The notes under the pieces were generated by a model. The model had not been told where the DNA came from. It was given only the letters and a program-made list of their open reading frames with translations, and made no database searches. Source: Microvirga sp. (lineage in GTDB: Bacteria > Pseudomonadota > Alphaproteobacteria > Rhizobiales > Beijerinckiaceae). Taken from it: a stretch of DNA of 64,000 nucleotides. The DNA lies in contig NZ_JACXAB010000019.1 in assembly GCF_014699075.1 (NCBI RefSeq), positions 1 to 64,000 of the forward strand, in the 5' to 3' direction. Every line of letters begins with the position of its first letter. The first letter of the stretch is position 1. Made by a program: the position numbers and the translations under genes. Below are positions 18,071 to 27,242 of this stretch, one piece after another.

Positions 18071-19237
18071 ATGATGCGCAGGTTGCACAGTGTGGCGGCT
18101 GCCATGGTCTTTCTCCCGCTGGCAGCGTTGGCCGCGCAGCCGCAGGGCGCTCCTGCGCCCGCTGTGTCCGTGACGCGCATCGCGGAACGGGAGATCACGG
18201 AGCGGGCGGTGGTCACCGGAACGCTTGTTCCGCGCGAGGAGGTTCTGGTCGCCCCGGAACTGGAGGGTTTGCGCATCACGGACATTCTGGTCGAGGAGGG
18301 GGATGCGGTCACGAAGGGGCAGGTTCTGGCCCGTCTGGCGACCGATCTCCTCGAAACGGAACTGGCCCGCAACACGGCCTCCTCTGCCCGAGCCGAGGCG
18401 GGGGTCGCGCAAGCCCGCAGCCAGATCGTGCAGGCCGAGGCCGCACAGGTCGAGGCAGCCCAGGCCCTGGAGCGTACGCGATCGCTCATCAAAGGCGGCA
18501 ACACGACAGAAGCCCAGCTTGAACAGCGGGTCTCCGCGGCCCGGGCCGCGGAAGGGCGCCTTGCCGCCGCCCGCGACGGCCTGCGCATCGCCGAAGCTGA
18601 AAGGCAGTCCGAGGAGGCGCAGAAACGGGAGATTCAGGTTCGCCTCGCCCGTGCCGCGATCAAGGCTCCCCAAGCGGGGATCATCTCTCGCAAGAACGCC
18701 AAGGTCGGCGCCACCGCGACCGCCGCAGGCGACCCGCTCTTTCGCATCATCGCGAACGGCGAGATCGAACTCGAAGGGGAGGTGACGGAGACACAACTCG
18801 TTCGCCTGCGCGAGGGCGCTCCCGCTCAGGTGAGCATCGACCGAGGCCGGACGATCGAGGGGCGTGTGCGCAACATCTCTCCGGAGGTTGATCGCACCAC
18901 CCGCCTCGGCAGGGTACGGATCGCCCTGCCTCGGGATCCCGCCTTGCGCATCGGAGCCTTTGCCCGGGGCACCGTCGAGCTGGCTCGGACCACGGGGGTG
19001 GCGGTTCCGCTCAGTGCCGTGCTCTACAGCGCCAAGGGCGCAGCAGTCCAGATCGTAGTCAATGAACGCATCGAGACACGCCAGGTCCGCACCGGGCTCT
19101 CAGCAGACGGCTTCGTCCAGGTCGAGGGTGTCAGCACGGGCGACCTGATCGTGACCCGGGCCGGCAGCTTCCTGCGCGACGGCGATGTGGTCCGGCCGGT
19201 CTTGGCCGAGTCGGCGCAGGCCGAAGGAGCCCGGTGA
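18071..19237 (+). CDS. RND efflux periplasmic adaptor (membrane fusion protein)
   Basis: The 388-residue HlyD/AcrA-type adaptor links the inner-membrane pump to an outer-membrane channel. It has a signal peptide (to about LAALAAQ). A lipoyl-like half-motif follows (VAPELEGLRITDILVEEGDAV and IKAPQAGIISRKNAKVGA), then a long alpha-helical hairpin of about 100 residues rich in Ala/Glu/Arg, and then beta-barrel and membrane-proximal domains. It lacks a clear lipobox. It overlaps the pump start by one base. No outer-membrane factor gene is present in the operon, so a channel encoded elsewhere is needed. Confidence 0.9.
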   Translation: MMRRLHSVAAAMVFLPLAALAAQPQGAPAPAVSVTRIAEREITERAVVTGTLVPREEVLVAPELEGLRITDILVEEGDAVTKGQVLARLATDLLETELARNTASSARAEAGVAQARSQIVQAEAAQVEAAQALERTRSLIKGGNTTEAQLEQRVSAARAAEGRLAAARDGLRIAEAERQSEEAQKREIQVRLARAAIKAPQAGIISRKNAKVGATATAAGDPLFRIIANGEIELEGEVTETQLVRLREGAPAQVSIDRGRTIEGRVRNISPEVDRTTRLGRVRIALPRDPALRIGAFARGTVELARTTGVAVPLSAVLYSAKGAAVQIVVNERIETRQVRTGLSADGFVQVEGVSTGDLIVTRAGSFLRDGDVVRPVLAESAQAEGAR

Positions 19238-22200
19238 TGCAGCTCAACGTCTCCGCCTGGGCGATCCGAAAGCCGATCCCGTCCCTCGTCCTGTTCATCG
19301 TCCTGATGATCCTGGGCGTCTTCAGCTTCCAGGGGCTGCCGATCACGCGGTTCCCGAACATCGACGTTCCGCTCGTCACGGTCTCGGTAACGCAAGCCGG
19401 CGCTGCGCCGTCCGAGCTCCAGAACCAGGTCACCAAGCGGGTTGAGGACTCGGTTGCCGGCGTGAACGGCGTCAAGCACATCACCTCGACGATCTCGGAA
19501 GGCATCTCCACCACGACCATCGAGTTCCGGCTCGAAATCAACTCGGATCGGGCCGTCAATGACGTGAAGGATGCGGTTGCCAAGATCCGCTCCGACCTGC
19601 CACGCACCATCGACGAGCCTGTCATTCAGCGCTTGGACATCGCCGGTCTCCCGATCGTCACCTACGCCGCCTCCGGCCCCGCCATGACGCCGGAAGAACT
19701 GTCCTGGTTCGTCGATGATGTTGTGGCGCGTCAGCTTCAGAGCGTCCAGGGTGTCGGGCGCGTTGAACGAGTGGGCGGGGTCGAGCGCGAGATCCGGATC
19801 GAGCTGAAGCTTGATCGATTGCTGGCGCTCGGCATCACGGCTGCGGATGTCAACCGGCAGCTGCGCCTGACCAGCGTCGATCTTGCCGGCGGACGCGGCG
19901 AGGTTGGCGGGCAGGAGCAGTCGATCCGGACCCTAGGTGCCGCGCAAACACTTGGAGACCTCGCGTCGACCAGCATCACTCTCCCAGGCAATCGAAAGGT
20001 TCGCCTCGATGAACTGGCAACCGTCACCGACACCGCCGCAGAGCCGCGCACCTTCGCGCGGTTCAACGGTCAACCGGTTGTCGCCTTTGCGGTCACACGC
20101 GCAACCGGCGCCAGCGACGCCACAGTAGGCCAGGCAGTCGCCGCCAAAGTCGCCGAGTTGGGTCAGGCTCATCCCGACGTGCGCTTCGACCTGATCGACG
20201 ACACCGTTGCTTATACGGTGGGCAACTACGAATCCGCCATGCACACGCTCATCGAGGGCGCCATCCTGGCCGTCATCGTAGTGTTCATCTTCCTGCGCGA
20301 CTGGCGCGCTACCCTGATCGCGTCCATAGCCCTGCCGCTCTCGGTGCTGCCCACCTTCTGGATCATGAGCACCATGGGCTTTTCGCTCAACCTGGTGAGC
20401 CTTCTGGCGCTGACCCTGGTGACGGGCATCCTGGTCGACGATGCCATCGTCGAGATCGAGAACATCGTGCGCCACATGCACATGGGCAAGTCGCCCTACC
20501 GTGCCGCGCTTGAAGGGGCGGACGAGATCGGCTTGGCGGTGATTGCGATCACGTTCACCATCGTCGCCGTGTTCGCCCCAGTCAGCTTCATGGGCGGCAT
20601 CGCCGGGCAGTACTTCAAGCAGTTCGGGCTCACCGTCGCGGCCGCGGTCCTGATCTCGCTTCTGGTGGCCCGGCTGATCACCCCGATGATGGCGGCCTAT
20701 TTCATGCGGCCGCACAAACATGTCGAGCAGAAGGACGGGTTCGTCATGCGGGCATACACCCGCCTGGTCGGCTGGTCCGTCCGGCACAAGTTCATCACTT
20801 TCATCCTTGGGCTCGGCATTTTCGGAGCATCGCTCTGGTCGACCAATCTCCTGCCGTCGGCGTTCCTGCCGGAGGAGGATATCTCCCGCTCCCTCTTCGT
20901 GGCCGAGCTGCCGCCCGGATCGAAACTGAGCGATACGCAGCAGGTGAGCGACCGGCTCGCGGAGCGCCTGCGCGCCATGCCCGAGGTCAGGTCGGTGTTC
21001 GTGAACGGCGGCCTCCAGCTTCCCGGCAAGAAAGAGGTGCGGCTGGCGACCTTCACGGTCAACCTCGTGCCGAAGGAGGATCGGTCCCTGCGGCAACGCC
21101 AGTTCGAGGGCCGTATTGTCGAGGAGTTCCGCGACGTGCCGGACATCCGCTTCTTCGTCCTCGGAGAGGGCGGACAACGCGGACTTCAGCTCATTGTCAG
21201 CGGACCCGACCAAGGCGTGGTGGTTGAGACCGCGGCCAAGCTCCAGCGCGAGATGGCGAGCATTCCGACTGTCGAAAATCCCATGTCGACGGCGCCACTC
21301 GACCGGCCCGAGATCCGCATCAGCCCGAAGCCGGACCTAGCGGCGGAGCTCGGGGTGTCGACGGACGTGCTGTCCGAGACGGTGCGGGTTGCAACCATCG
21401 GTGACGTCGGGGCCAATCTCGCCAAGTTCAATGCCGGCGACCGGCAGATCCCGATCCGCGTCCAGTTGCCCGAGGCGGTACGCGGCGACCGAGCGCTGAT
21501 CGATATCCTCAAGGTCCCGGCCAAGGACGGCGCTGCCGTTCCGCTCTCGGCTGTCGCCGACATCTCGTTCGGTCAGGGACCGACCTCCATCGACCGCTAT
21601 GACCGCTCCTTGCGCGTGGCGCTTGAAGCCGACATGCGGGGCACGGATGCGCTCGGCGAGGTGCTGGAGGCCATCTACAACCTGCCGACGGTCAAAAATC
21701 TTCCGCCGGGCGTCACGATCAAGCAGACGGGTGACGCCGAGGTCATGACGGAGGTCTTCACCTCGTTCGGCAAGGCCATGGGAGCCGGCATCATGATGGT
21801 GCTGGGCGTGCTGATCCTTCTGTTCGCCAACTTCCTGCAACCCTTCACGATCCTGCTCTCGCTGCCCTTGTCGATCGGCGGCGCGATCATGGCCCTGGTG
21901 ATCACGCAGAAAGCGATCAGCCTGCCGGTGGTGATCGGCTTCCTGATGCTGATGGGCATTGTGACCAAGAACGCCATCATGTTGGTCGACTTCGCCATCG
22001 AGGAGGTGGCGAAAGGTGTGGACCGCAAAACAGCCATCATTGATGCCGGACGCAAAAGGGCGCGGCCGATTGTGATGACGACCATTGCCATGGCTGCCGG
22101 CATGCTGCCGAGCGCTCTGGCGCTGGGTGCGGGCGGTGAATTCCGCGCACCGATGGCCATCGCGGTGATCGGGGGACTGATCGTCTCGACCTTGCTGTCA

Positions 22201-22380
22201 CTGGTGTTCGTGCCGGCCTTCTTCATCCTCATGGATGACCTGTCGCGCCTGTTCAGTCGCATGTTCAGCCGCTTCGTCGGGCCAAGGGATGAACCTGAGA
22301 CGGAAACGCTCGACAGAGCAATCCTGGCTGTTCCATCAGACACTCGTGCGGATGCGCGTTCAAGGATCGCTGCCGAATGA
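19237..22380 (+). CDS. RND multidrug-type efflux pump (AcrB-like)
   Basis: The 1047-residue inner-membrane proton antiporter has twelve expected transmembrane segments: one near the N-terminus, two large periplasmic loops, and helix groups at about 335-550 and 865-1010. The TM4 proton-relay motif is VTGILVDDAIVEIENIV, with the adjacent Asp pair typical of hydrophobe/amphiphile efflux pumps rather than metal pumps. ATG at 19237 is used because AGGAG lies seven bases upstream; a GTG three bases earlier is closer than usual. It ends the operon. The substrate range is unknown. Confidence 0.93.
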   Translation: MQLNVSAWAIRKPIPSLVLFIVLMILGVFSFQGLPITRFPNIDVPLVTVSVTQAGAAPSELQNQVTKRVEDSVAGVNGVKHITSTISEGISTTTIEFRLEINSDRAVNDVKDAVAKIRSDLPRTIDEPVIQRLDIAGLPIVTYAASGPAMTPEELSWFVDDVVARQLQSVQGVGRVERVGGVEREIRIELKLDRLLALGITAADVNRQLRLTSVDLAGGRGEVGGQEQSIRTLGAAQTLGDLASTSITLPGNRKVRLDELATVTDTAAEPRTFARFNGQPVVAFAVTRATGASDATVGQAVAAKVAELGQAHPDVRFDLIDDTVAYTVGNYESAMHTLIEGAILAVIVVFIFLRDWRATLIASIALPLSVLPTFWIMSTMGFSLNLVSLLALTLVTGILVDDAIVEIENIVRHMHMGKSPYRAALEGADEIGLAVIAITFTIVAVFAPVSFMGGIAGQYFKQFGLTVAAAVLISLLVARLITPMMAAYFMRPHKHVEQKDGFVMRAYTRLVGWSVRHKFITFILGLGIFGASLWSTNLLPSAFLPEEDISRSLFVAELPPGSKLSDTQQVSDRLAERLRAMPEVRSVFVNGGLQLPGKKEVRLATFTVNLVPKEDRSLRQRQFEGRIVEEFRDVPDIRFFVLGEGGQRGLQLIVSGPDQGVVVETAAKLQREMASIPTVENPMSTAPLDRPEIRISPKPDLAAELGVSTDVLSETVRVATIGDVGANLAKFNAGDRQIPIRVQLPEAVRGDRALIDILKVPAKDGAAVPLSAVADISFGQGPTSIDRYDRSLRVALEADMRGTDALGEVLEAIYNLPTVKNLPPGVTIKQTGDAEVMTEVFTSFGKAMGAGIMMVLGVLILLFANFLQPFTILLSLPLSIGGAIMALVITQKAISLPVVIGFLMLMGIVTKNAIMLVDFAIEEVAKGVDRKTAIIDAGRKRARPIVMTTIAMAAGMLPSALALGAGGEFRAPMAIAVIGGLIVSTLLSLVFVPAFFILMDDLSRLFSRMFSRFVGPRDEPETETLDRAILAVPSDTRADARSRIAAE

Positions 22381-22853
22381 TGTCCTGCGCTGCGCTGCGC
22401 TGGGACGGTGATGTCAAGAAATGGGGCGTTGGAGGCATCCGTCCTGCTGCCCATGCCGCGGCATAGCCGAATGCCCCGGATCTTCTTGGTGAGCTCCACT
22501 CGCCGGTGCATCCTGCATCGAAGCTCCCGGAGGTCTATGCCAACATGCGTTGCTACGAGACGTACGTGGAATTATGCCCAGTTTGCGCTAGGTCTCTCGA
22601 ACAGCAGTCCGCCGGACGTTTGCCCCCTTGGTGTCAGCATCTGGCACATCTCGGAAGAAACGCTTTGATCTGCTCATGAGGCGGTGATCGGACCTTCATT
22701 CCATCTGCGGTTGGTTACTCCTTGACCCTTAGCGTTCCTGGAGGAGCCACTTGTCCAATCTTATAAGCAGATGAGATGGATGGCTGCCACTGACAGAATC
22801 TGAGTGTCAGGATAGATTGCTATCAGGCAAACTCGAGCAAGGAACTCTCCACC
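22381..22853. other. Stretch between the pump gene and the IS remnants
   Basis: There are no clear gene-sized features apart from the small Cys-rich frame listed separately. The last 80 bases before 22854 are likely the left end of the IS110-family remnant and include a short dyad around CTGACAGAATCTGAGTGTCAG. A GCGCTGCGCTGCGCTG run follows the pump stop. Confidence 0.4.
22545..22679 (+). CDS. Possible 44-aa Cys/His-rich peptide
   Basis: This short frame contains CPVC followed by CQHLAHL, an arrangement that could bind one zinc ion. A GGAGG lies 11 bases before the ATG, which is rather far. It may be a genuine small protein or a fragment of an older gene in the island. No family recognised. 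Confidence 0.3.
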   Translation: MRCYETYVELCPVCARSLEQQSAGRLPPWCQHLAHLGRNALICS

Positions 22854-22994
22854 ATGGGAGTTACCACAGTCGGTCTAGACTTGGCCAAGCGTGTGTTTCA
22901 GGTCTACGGAGTGAATGCTGAAGGCACCACCGCGACAGTGCCACGCCATCAGCGCACTCGAACGTTGCCGTCTTACGAGTTCATCTGTGGCTAG
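22854..22994 (+). pseudogene. IS110-family transposase, N-terminal remnant
   Basis: The first residues, MGVTTVGLDLAKRVFQVYGV, are the start of an IS110-type DEDD transposase, with the first catalytic Asp in GLDLAK. After about residue 24 the match fades, and the frame ends at a TAG formed at the junction with the IS630-family element. The rest of the gene is missing: no continuation is seen to the right of the inserted element at 24714. It is a dead relic in an insertion hotspot. Confidence 0.8.
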
Positions 22995-23022
22995 TACATC
23001 GTTTTTGAATTCTCGAAGCAGT

Positions 23023-24165
23023 TCATGGGGCTGCACGCGCTTCAGGGGTGCCCAAGCCGTAGGACCATTTTGGAGCAACCGGGGTGTCGTTGCAGGCCTG
23101 GATGAAAGCGGTGATCCGCTCGCACAGCTCCTGCCGGCTGGCGACGCGGATGTGGCGCAACACCGAGCGGGCCATCTTGGAGAAAAACGTCTCGACATAG
23201 TTGAGCCACGAGGCGTGCTTGGGCGTGAATACCAGCTCGAACCGCCCGGGACAGCTGTCCAGAAAGCGGCGGGTCTCCCGCGAGCGATGGGCGGAATGGT
23301 TGTCCAGGAGCAGACGGATCCGCCACTCGGCCGGATAGCTCGCATCGAGGCGGCGCAGAAAGGCCACGAACTCGCAACTGCGATGGCGTTGTGTGAGAGC
23401 GTGATGAACGACACCTGAGACCAGGTCCACCGCAGCGCTGAGCGTCACGGTGCCCAGCCGTTTGTATTCATGATCCCGCTGAACTGTTGGATACCGGCCC
23501 GGCTGCGGCGGCCGGTCCGGGGCAGTAGGAGCAAGCGCCTGCAGCCCCGGCTTCTCATCATAGGACAGGATCGCCACCCGATGCCCCTCCGGCGCGACAT
23601 CCTGGAGCTGTTGCGCGGCCCGATAGACCTCAACCACCGCCGCCAGGCGCTCATCGAAGGCAGGATCACGCCGCTCCAGATAGTAACGGACCTTGTGCGG
23701 CCGGACCTCCTGCTCCTGGAGAATGGCCCGAACCGTGCTCGGCACCAGAGTGGCCAGGCAGGGGTGGCCGGCCGCGGGCCCGAGGCGACGGGCATGGCTG
23801 GCCAGAAGCCGCAAGGTCCACAGTTCATGAGGATAGCCCAGGGCCTTGGGCTGGGCACACGCTTGCCCGACCAGCCACAGCCGCGCCGCCGGCGTGATCT
23901 GGCGCGGGCGTCCGGAGCGGGGCAAGTCGTCCAGTGCGCGGATGACCCCGACCGCTGCGGCTCGCCTGGCACAGCGTCTCACCCGCTGCCGACTGAGAGC
24001 AAGCCGGGTTGCGGCTTCACGCACGCTTCGGCCCGTCGCCAACTGCAGCACGATGCCGGCGCGCTCGGCATGGTGACGGGGAGCGGTGCGCGCCTGGGCG
24101 AGCGTGCTCAGGAGAGAGTGATCTGCCGCGGTGAGAGGCAGAACGGACACAGTCGCACGGGACAT
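23023..24165 (-). CDS. IS630-family transposase
   Basis: The 380-residue DDE transposase has an N-terminal helix-turn-helix region (GRSVREAATRLALSRQRVRRC). The catalytic residues are visible: Asp in ILSYDEKPGLQ, Asp in LLLDNHSAH, and Glu in KHASWLNYVETFFSKM. These are the conserved IS630/Tc1-mariner blocks. It is uninterrupted and at normal length for the longer subgroup of the family. It reads towards the left end of the element, with its stop only about 30 bases from that end. Confidence 0.93.
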   Translation of the reverse strand: MSRATVSVLPLTAADHSLLSTLAQARTAPRHHAERAGIVLQLATGRSVREAATRLALSRQRVRRCARRAAAVGVIRALDDLPRSGRPRQITPAARLWLVGQACAQPKALGYPHELWTLRLLASHARRLGPAAGHPCLATLVPSTVRAILQEQEVRPHKVRYYLERRDPAFDERLAAVVEVYRAAQQLQDVAPEGHRVAILSYDEKPGLQALAPTAPDRPPQPGRYPTVQRDHEYKRLGTVTLSAAVDLVSGVVHHALTQRHRSCEFVAFLRRLDASYPAEWRIRLLLDNHSAHRSRETRRFLDSCPGRFELVFTPKHASWLNYVETFFSKMARSVLRHIRVASRQELCERITAFIQACNDTPVAPKWSYGLGTPEARAAP

Positions 24166-24204
24166 CGCGCCTCCTTGTTCCAGCCCATGGGGCGCAACGG
24201 CGCG

Positions 24205-24612
24205 TCACACCGGGTGCAGATGGCCGTCGCTCTCGATCAGCCGCAAGGCCTCGGTGAGGGAGACCGAGCGGTGAAGACACCACCACTCGCCCGTATGGCG
24301 ATACCAGGACACATCAAAACAGTCGCGGCCAACATACTCCAGACGCGCAAACGGCGAATCGAACTCGGGCTCGAGCGCGTCTGGATCATCGCAGCGGAAG
24401 CGCTGCAGGAAGCGGTATTTGTTGCCATGCCATTTACCCAGGATGGCCACCGGGTAGTTGAACGCGGTACTGGGCCGGATCTCGGGCAGGAAGCGCGGGC
24501 GCAGCACCTCGGCCAGAAAGCGCTCGCAGGCGGCGGTAATCGCCACCTTCTCCGGTTCAGGCGGCTTCTGTCCCACTTGGGAGCGAACACGGACCCATTG
24601 CCTTCCAGCCAT
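24205..24612 (-). CDS. Accessory protein inside the IS630-family element (135 aa)
   Basis: The protein starts at an ATG preceded by a GTGGAG site seven bases upstream, and lies 39 bases before the transposase gene on the same strand, inside the terminal repeats. It looks like a compact soluble domain: an N-terminal helix (ITAACERFLAEVL) is followed by beta-strand-like segments (FNYPVAILGKWHGNKYRFLQRF, CFDVSWYRHTGEWWCLHR) and a last helix. It has many aromatic residues and no DNA-binding motif that I recognise. It may be a passenger or a transposition helper; neither can be shown from sequence. Confidence 0.7.
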   Translation of the reverse strand: MAGRQWVRVRSQVGQKPPEPEKVAITAACERFLAEVLRPRFLPEIRPSTAFNYPVAILGKWHGNKYRFLQRFRCDDPDALEPEFDSPFARLEYVGRDCFDVSWYRHTGEWWCLHRSVSLTEALRLIESDGHLHPV

Positions 24613-24753
24613 GATGGCTCCACCACCGTGATCCTGGCTCGAAGTTACCGCGAGGGCGCCAAAGCGCAATGCAATCCCTCACGAGCCTGATCGGCAGTTC
24701 AGAATCGATGTACTAGTAAGTATGTCTCTAGAGGCTGGGGTAGCCGGACGCCG

Positions 24754-26025
24754 ATGACTGAAACGTTTATCATTGCTGACGACCTGACTGGTGCCGCAGA
24801 TTGCGCCGTTTCTTGCGCCACGGTGGGCGCCGACACGGTGGTTCTCCTCGATGCGAAAGCCGATCCGGGCGGTGCAACTGCTGTTTCAGTCGATGTGAAC
24901 TCACGGGCCATGACGGCCCAGGAGGCCGGAGCCGCCGTCATAGGAGTTGTCCAACAGCTCTACAGCAAGAGCACACGCATCCTTTACCACAAGATTGACT
25001 CTACTTTGCGTGGCAACTGGCCATTGGAGCTTGCCCATATCCGTCAAGTCGCAACCAATGTGCTTGGGCATCCGCCCCTTGTGATTATTGCACCCGCTTT
25101 CCCGGGAACGGGACGCGCTACGATCAACGGGCAGGTGTTCGTCAACGGCACCCCGCTCGGGAACACAGGCCTCTGGAAACAGGCGGGCTTGGCAGGTTCC
25201 GGCGATCTGCGGGCTATCCTTGAGGATGCAGGGTTCAGGGTCGGAATGGCCACTCTCGAGCAGGTCGCGCTCGGTTCAGAGGCACTCAAGGCGCGGCTCG
25301 CAAAGTCGGCAGAAGTCGGGTGCGATGTTGTTGTGTGCGATGCTGAGACAGACGACGATCTGCTCACAGTTGCGGCCGCATCACTCATGCTGCCGGGAAA
25401 GCCGCTTTGGGTCGGGTCTGCAGGCCTGATGCGGGCTCTCGTTACGGCCAGGGAGGGGGAGGTCGTTCCCTCATCAGTCCCAATATGGGCGGCGGCAAGG
25501 CCCATTCTTGCTGTCGTGGGCAGTGCATCCAGTGTGTCACACACGCAGTTTGATGCGCTGGCAGAGGAACAGGGCGTCATATCCCTAACCATTCTGCCGT
25601 CAGCTCTACGGGAGAGCAATGCCCTAGACCAAGTGCAGTTCTATGCGCGAACACTGGATGCGGCTTTGACATCGGGGTCAGACGTCGCGGTCACGATTAG
25701 GGGTGAGGTAATCAACTTACAGGAAGGGCCGCAGCTTGCTGCGGCTTTGGCGGAGCTGATTGCCCCGCGCCTGTCCCAGGTTGGCGGGCTTATTGTGACC
25801 GGTGGCGAGACGGCACGAGCGATTCTGGATCGGGCTGGCATATCAGGGTTGAGAATCCAGGGCGAGATCGAGCCCGGAGCATCCCTTGGAGTATCGACCG
25901 GTGCTATTGCCATCCCGGTGATCACAAAGGCCGGGGCCTTTGGCGATCCTGCGACTTTGAAACGGTGCCGCGCAGCCCTGCAAGGTCGTCGGAGCAGTCG
26001 TTCCAATTCTGCAGTGAGCGAGTAA
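24754..26025 (+). CDS. Four-carbon acid sugar kinase (DUF1537 family), probable D-threonate kinase
   Basis: The 423-residue cytoplasmic kinase phosphorylates aldonic acids such as D-threonate or D-erythronate at O4. The N-terminal motif IIADDLTGAADCA and the KIDSTLRGNW segment define the substrate domain. The C-terminal nucleotide-binding domain carries LIVTGGETARAIL and a Gly-rich GASLGVSTG near the end. A pdxA2 gene follows after 29 bases. In characterised systems this pair turns a four-carbon sugar acid into dihydroxyacetone phosphate. No transporter or regulator gene adjoins. It begins just outside the right end of the IS630-family element. Confidence 0.87.
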   Translation: MTETFIIADDLTGAADCAVSCATVGADTVVLLDAKADPGGATAVSVDVNSRAMTAQEAGAAVIGVVQQLYSKSTRILYHKIDSTLRGNWPLELAHIRQVATNVLGHPPLVIIAPAFPGTGRATINGQVFVNGTPLGNTGLWKQAGLAGSGDLRAILEDAGFRVGMATLEQVALGSEALKARLAKSAEVGCDVVVCDAETDDDLLTVAAASLMLPGKPLWVGSAGLMRALVTAREGEVVPSSVPIWAAARPILAVVGSASSVSHTQFDALAEEQGVISLTILPSALRESNALDQVQFYARTLDAALTSGSDVAVTIRGEVINLQEGPQLAAALAELIAPRLSQVGGLIVTGGETARAILDRAGISGLRIQGEIEPGASLGVSTGAIAIPVITKAGAFGDPATLKRCRAALQGRRSSRSNSAVSE

Positions 26026-26054
26026 TGTAATCTCTTGGAGAGAGGGATGCGTGC

Positions 26055-27059
26055 ATGAATCAGCCTGTCATAGCGATCACAATGGGCGATGCGGCCGGTG
26101 TCGGTCCCGAGATCATCATGAAGGCGCTTGCTCATCGGCAGGTCTACGAGCGGTGTAACCCCCTGATCATTGGAGATGTCAACCGCCTGCGGCAGGCCGG
26201 TGAGATCGTCGGATCCTCCCTGATAGTTCGACCTGCGTCAGGTCCGCAGGAGGCTGCGTTCGAGTATGGATCGGTTGATTGCATCGATCTCGGCCTGATT
26301 CCGTATGATTTGCCTTGGGGCAAGCTGTCCCCGCTCGCGGGCGATGCGGCATTCCGGTACATTGAGCGGGCGGTCGCACTAGCCTCAGTAAATGAGGTTG
26401 ATGCCATTTGCACGGCCCCGCTCAACAAGGAGGCGCTCCACGCAGGAGGGCATCCCTTCCCGGGCCATACCGAAATCCTAGCGGCACTGACGCGTACGCC
26501 GGAAGTCTCGATGATGCTGATGACACCGAAGTTGCGCGTCATCCACGTGACCACCCACATCGGCTTGATCGATGCCATTGCGAAAATCGAGCCGGGGGTG
26601 GTCGAACGGACCATTCTGCGCGGACACGAGGCCCTTGTGCGCTCGGGGATCGCCAGCCCCCGCATCGGGGTGTGCGGGATCAATCCTCATGCCGGCGAAA
26701 ACGGACTGTTCGGCCGTGGTGAAGAAGAGCAGAAGATAGAGCCAGCCGTGCAGGCCCTCCAGGCGCGCGGCCTCCATGTCGAAGGCCCTCTTCCGGCTGA
26801 TACCCTGTTCTTCCGCGCCCAACGCGGCGACTTTAATCTCGTGGTCGCCATGTACCACGACCAGGGCCACGGCCCGGTCAAGGTCCTTGGTATTGAGGAC
26901 GGCGTCAATGTCACCGTGGGGCTGCCCGTGATCCGCACGTCCGTTGACCATGGCACAGCCTTCGATATCGCCGGAACGGGCCGGGCTGACGAGCGGAGCA
27001 TGCTTGAGGCCCTTGAGCAGGCCATCCTCTTGGCGCCGCAGCGTGCGCCCCTTGCCTGA
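26055..27059 (+). CDS. pdxA2: PdxA2-type 4-phospho-D-threonate/erythronate dehydrogenase
   Basis: The 334-residue NAD- and metal-dependent enzyme is paralogous to the vitamin B6 enzyme PdxA. It oxidises and decarboxylates the 4-phosphate made by the upstream kinase to dihydroxyacetone phosphate. Visible motifs are ITMGDAAGVGPEI, metal ligands in PGHTE, GINPHAGENG and YHDQGHGPVK, and the NVTVGLPVIRTSVDHGTAFDIAG block. The context with the kinase, rather than with pdxJ or ksgA, argues for the PdxA2 role. A GGAGAGAGG site precedes the start. Confidence 0.9.
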   Translation: MNQPVIAITMGDAAGVGPEIIMKALAHRQVYERCNPLIIGDVNRLRQAGEIVGSSLIVRPASGPQEAAFEYGSVDCIDLGLIPYDLPWGKLSPLAGDAAFRYIERAVALASVNEVDAICTAPLNKEALHAGGHPFPGHTEILAALTRTPEVSMMLMTPKLRVIHVTTHIGLIDAIAKIEPGVVERTILRGHEALVRSGIASPRIGVCGINPHAGENGLFGRGEEEQKIEPAVQALQARGLHVEGPLPADTLFFRAQRGDFNLVVAMYHDQGHGPVKVLGIEDGVNVTVGLPVIRTSVDHGTAFDIAGTGRADERSMLEALEQAILLAPQRAPLA

Positions 27060-27242
27060 AGGCCTCTGATGTCGGGGGCTCTCGTCTTATCGTGGTAGCG
27101 GCCGGAGGGAATCATTTGCGGCGCGAGAGACCATGTGAGCCATCGGCTTGTGGTCTGGCGACTTCCAATGCCTTCATCTTCAATGTTCCGCCGGCATCCT
27201 GGAGGTTTACGACTTTCCTGATCTAGGACAGTGGAGGCGCCG

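Larger units (their letters stand above)
22994..24713. mobile_element. IS630-family insertion sequence (1.72 kb) with a second ORF
   Basis: The ends are inverted repeats: GTACATCGTTTTTGAATT on the left and GTACATCGATTCTGAACT read inward from the right, with three differences in 18. The outer flanks are CTA and TAG, so the original target reads CTAG with TA duplicated, as is known for IS630. Inside are a full-length transposase and an accessory gene, both on the minus strand. The element inserted at the edge of an IS110 remnant. The ends look intact, so it may still be mobile. Confidence 0.82.

Noticed and set aside
19933..21213. 426-codon frame antisense to the RND pump
   Set aside because: Shadow of a long conserved gene; no start signal and no domain.
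23470..24690. 406-codon frame opposite the IS630-family transposase and its accessory gene
   Set aside because: It crosses two genes and ends near the IS terminus; composition is that of a mirror frame.
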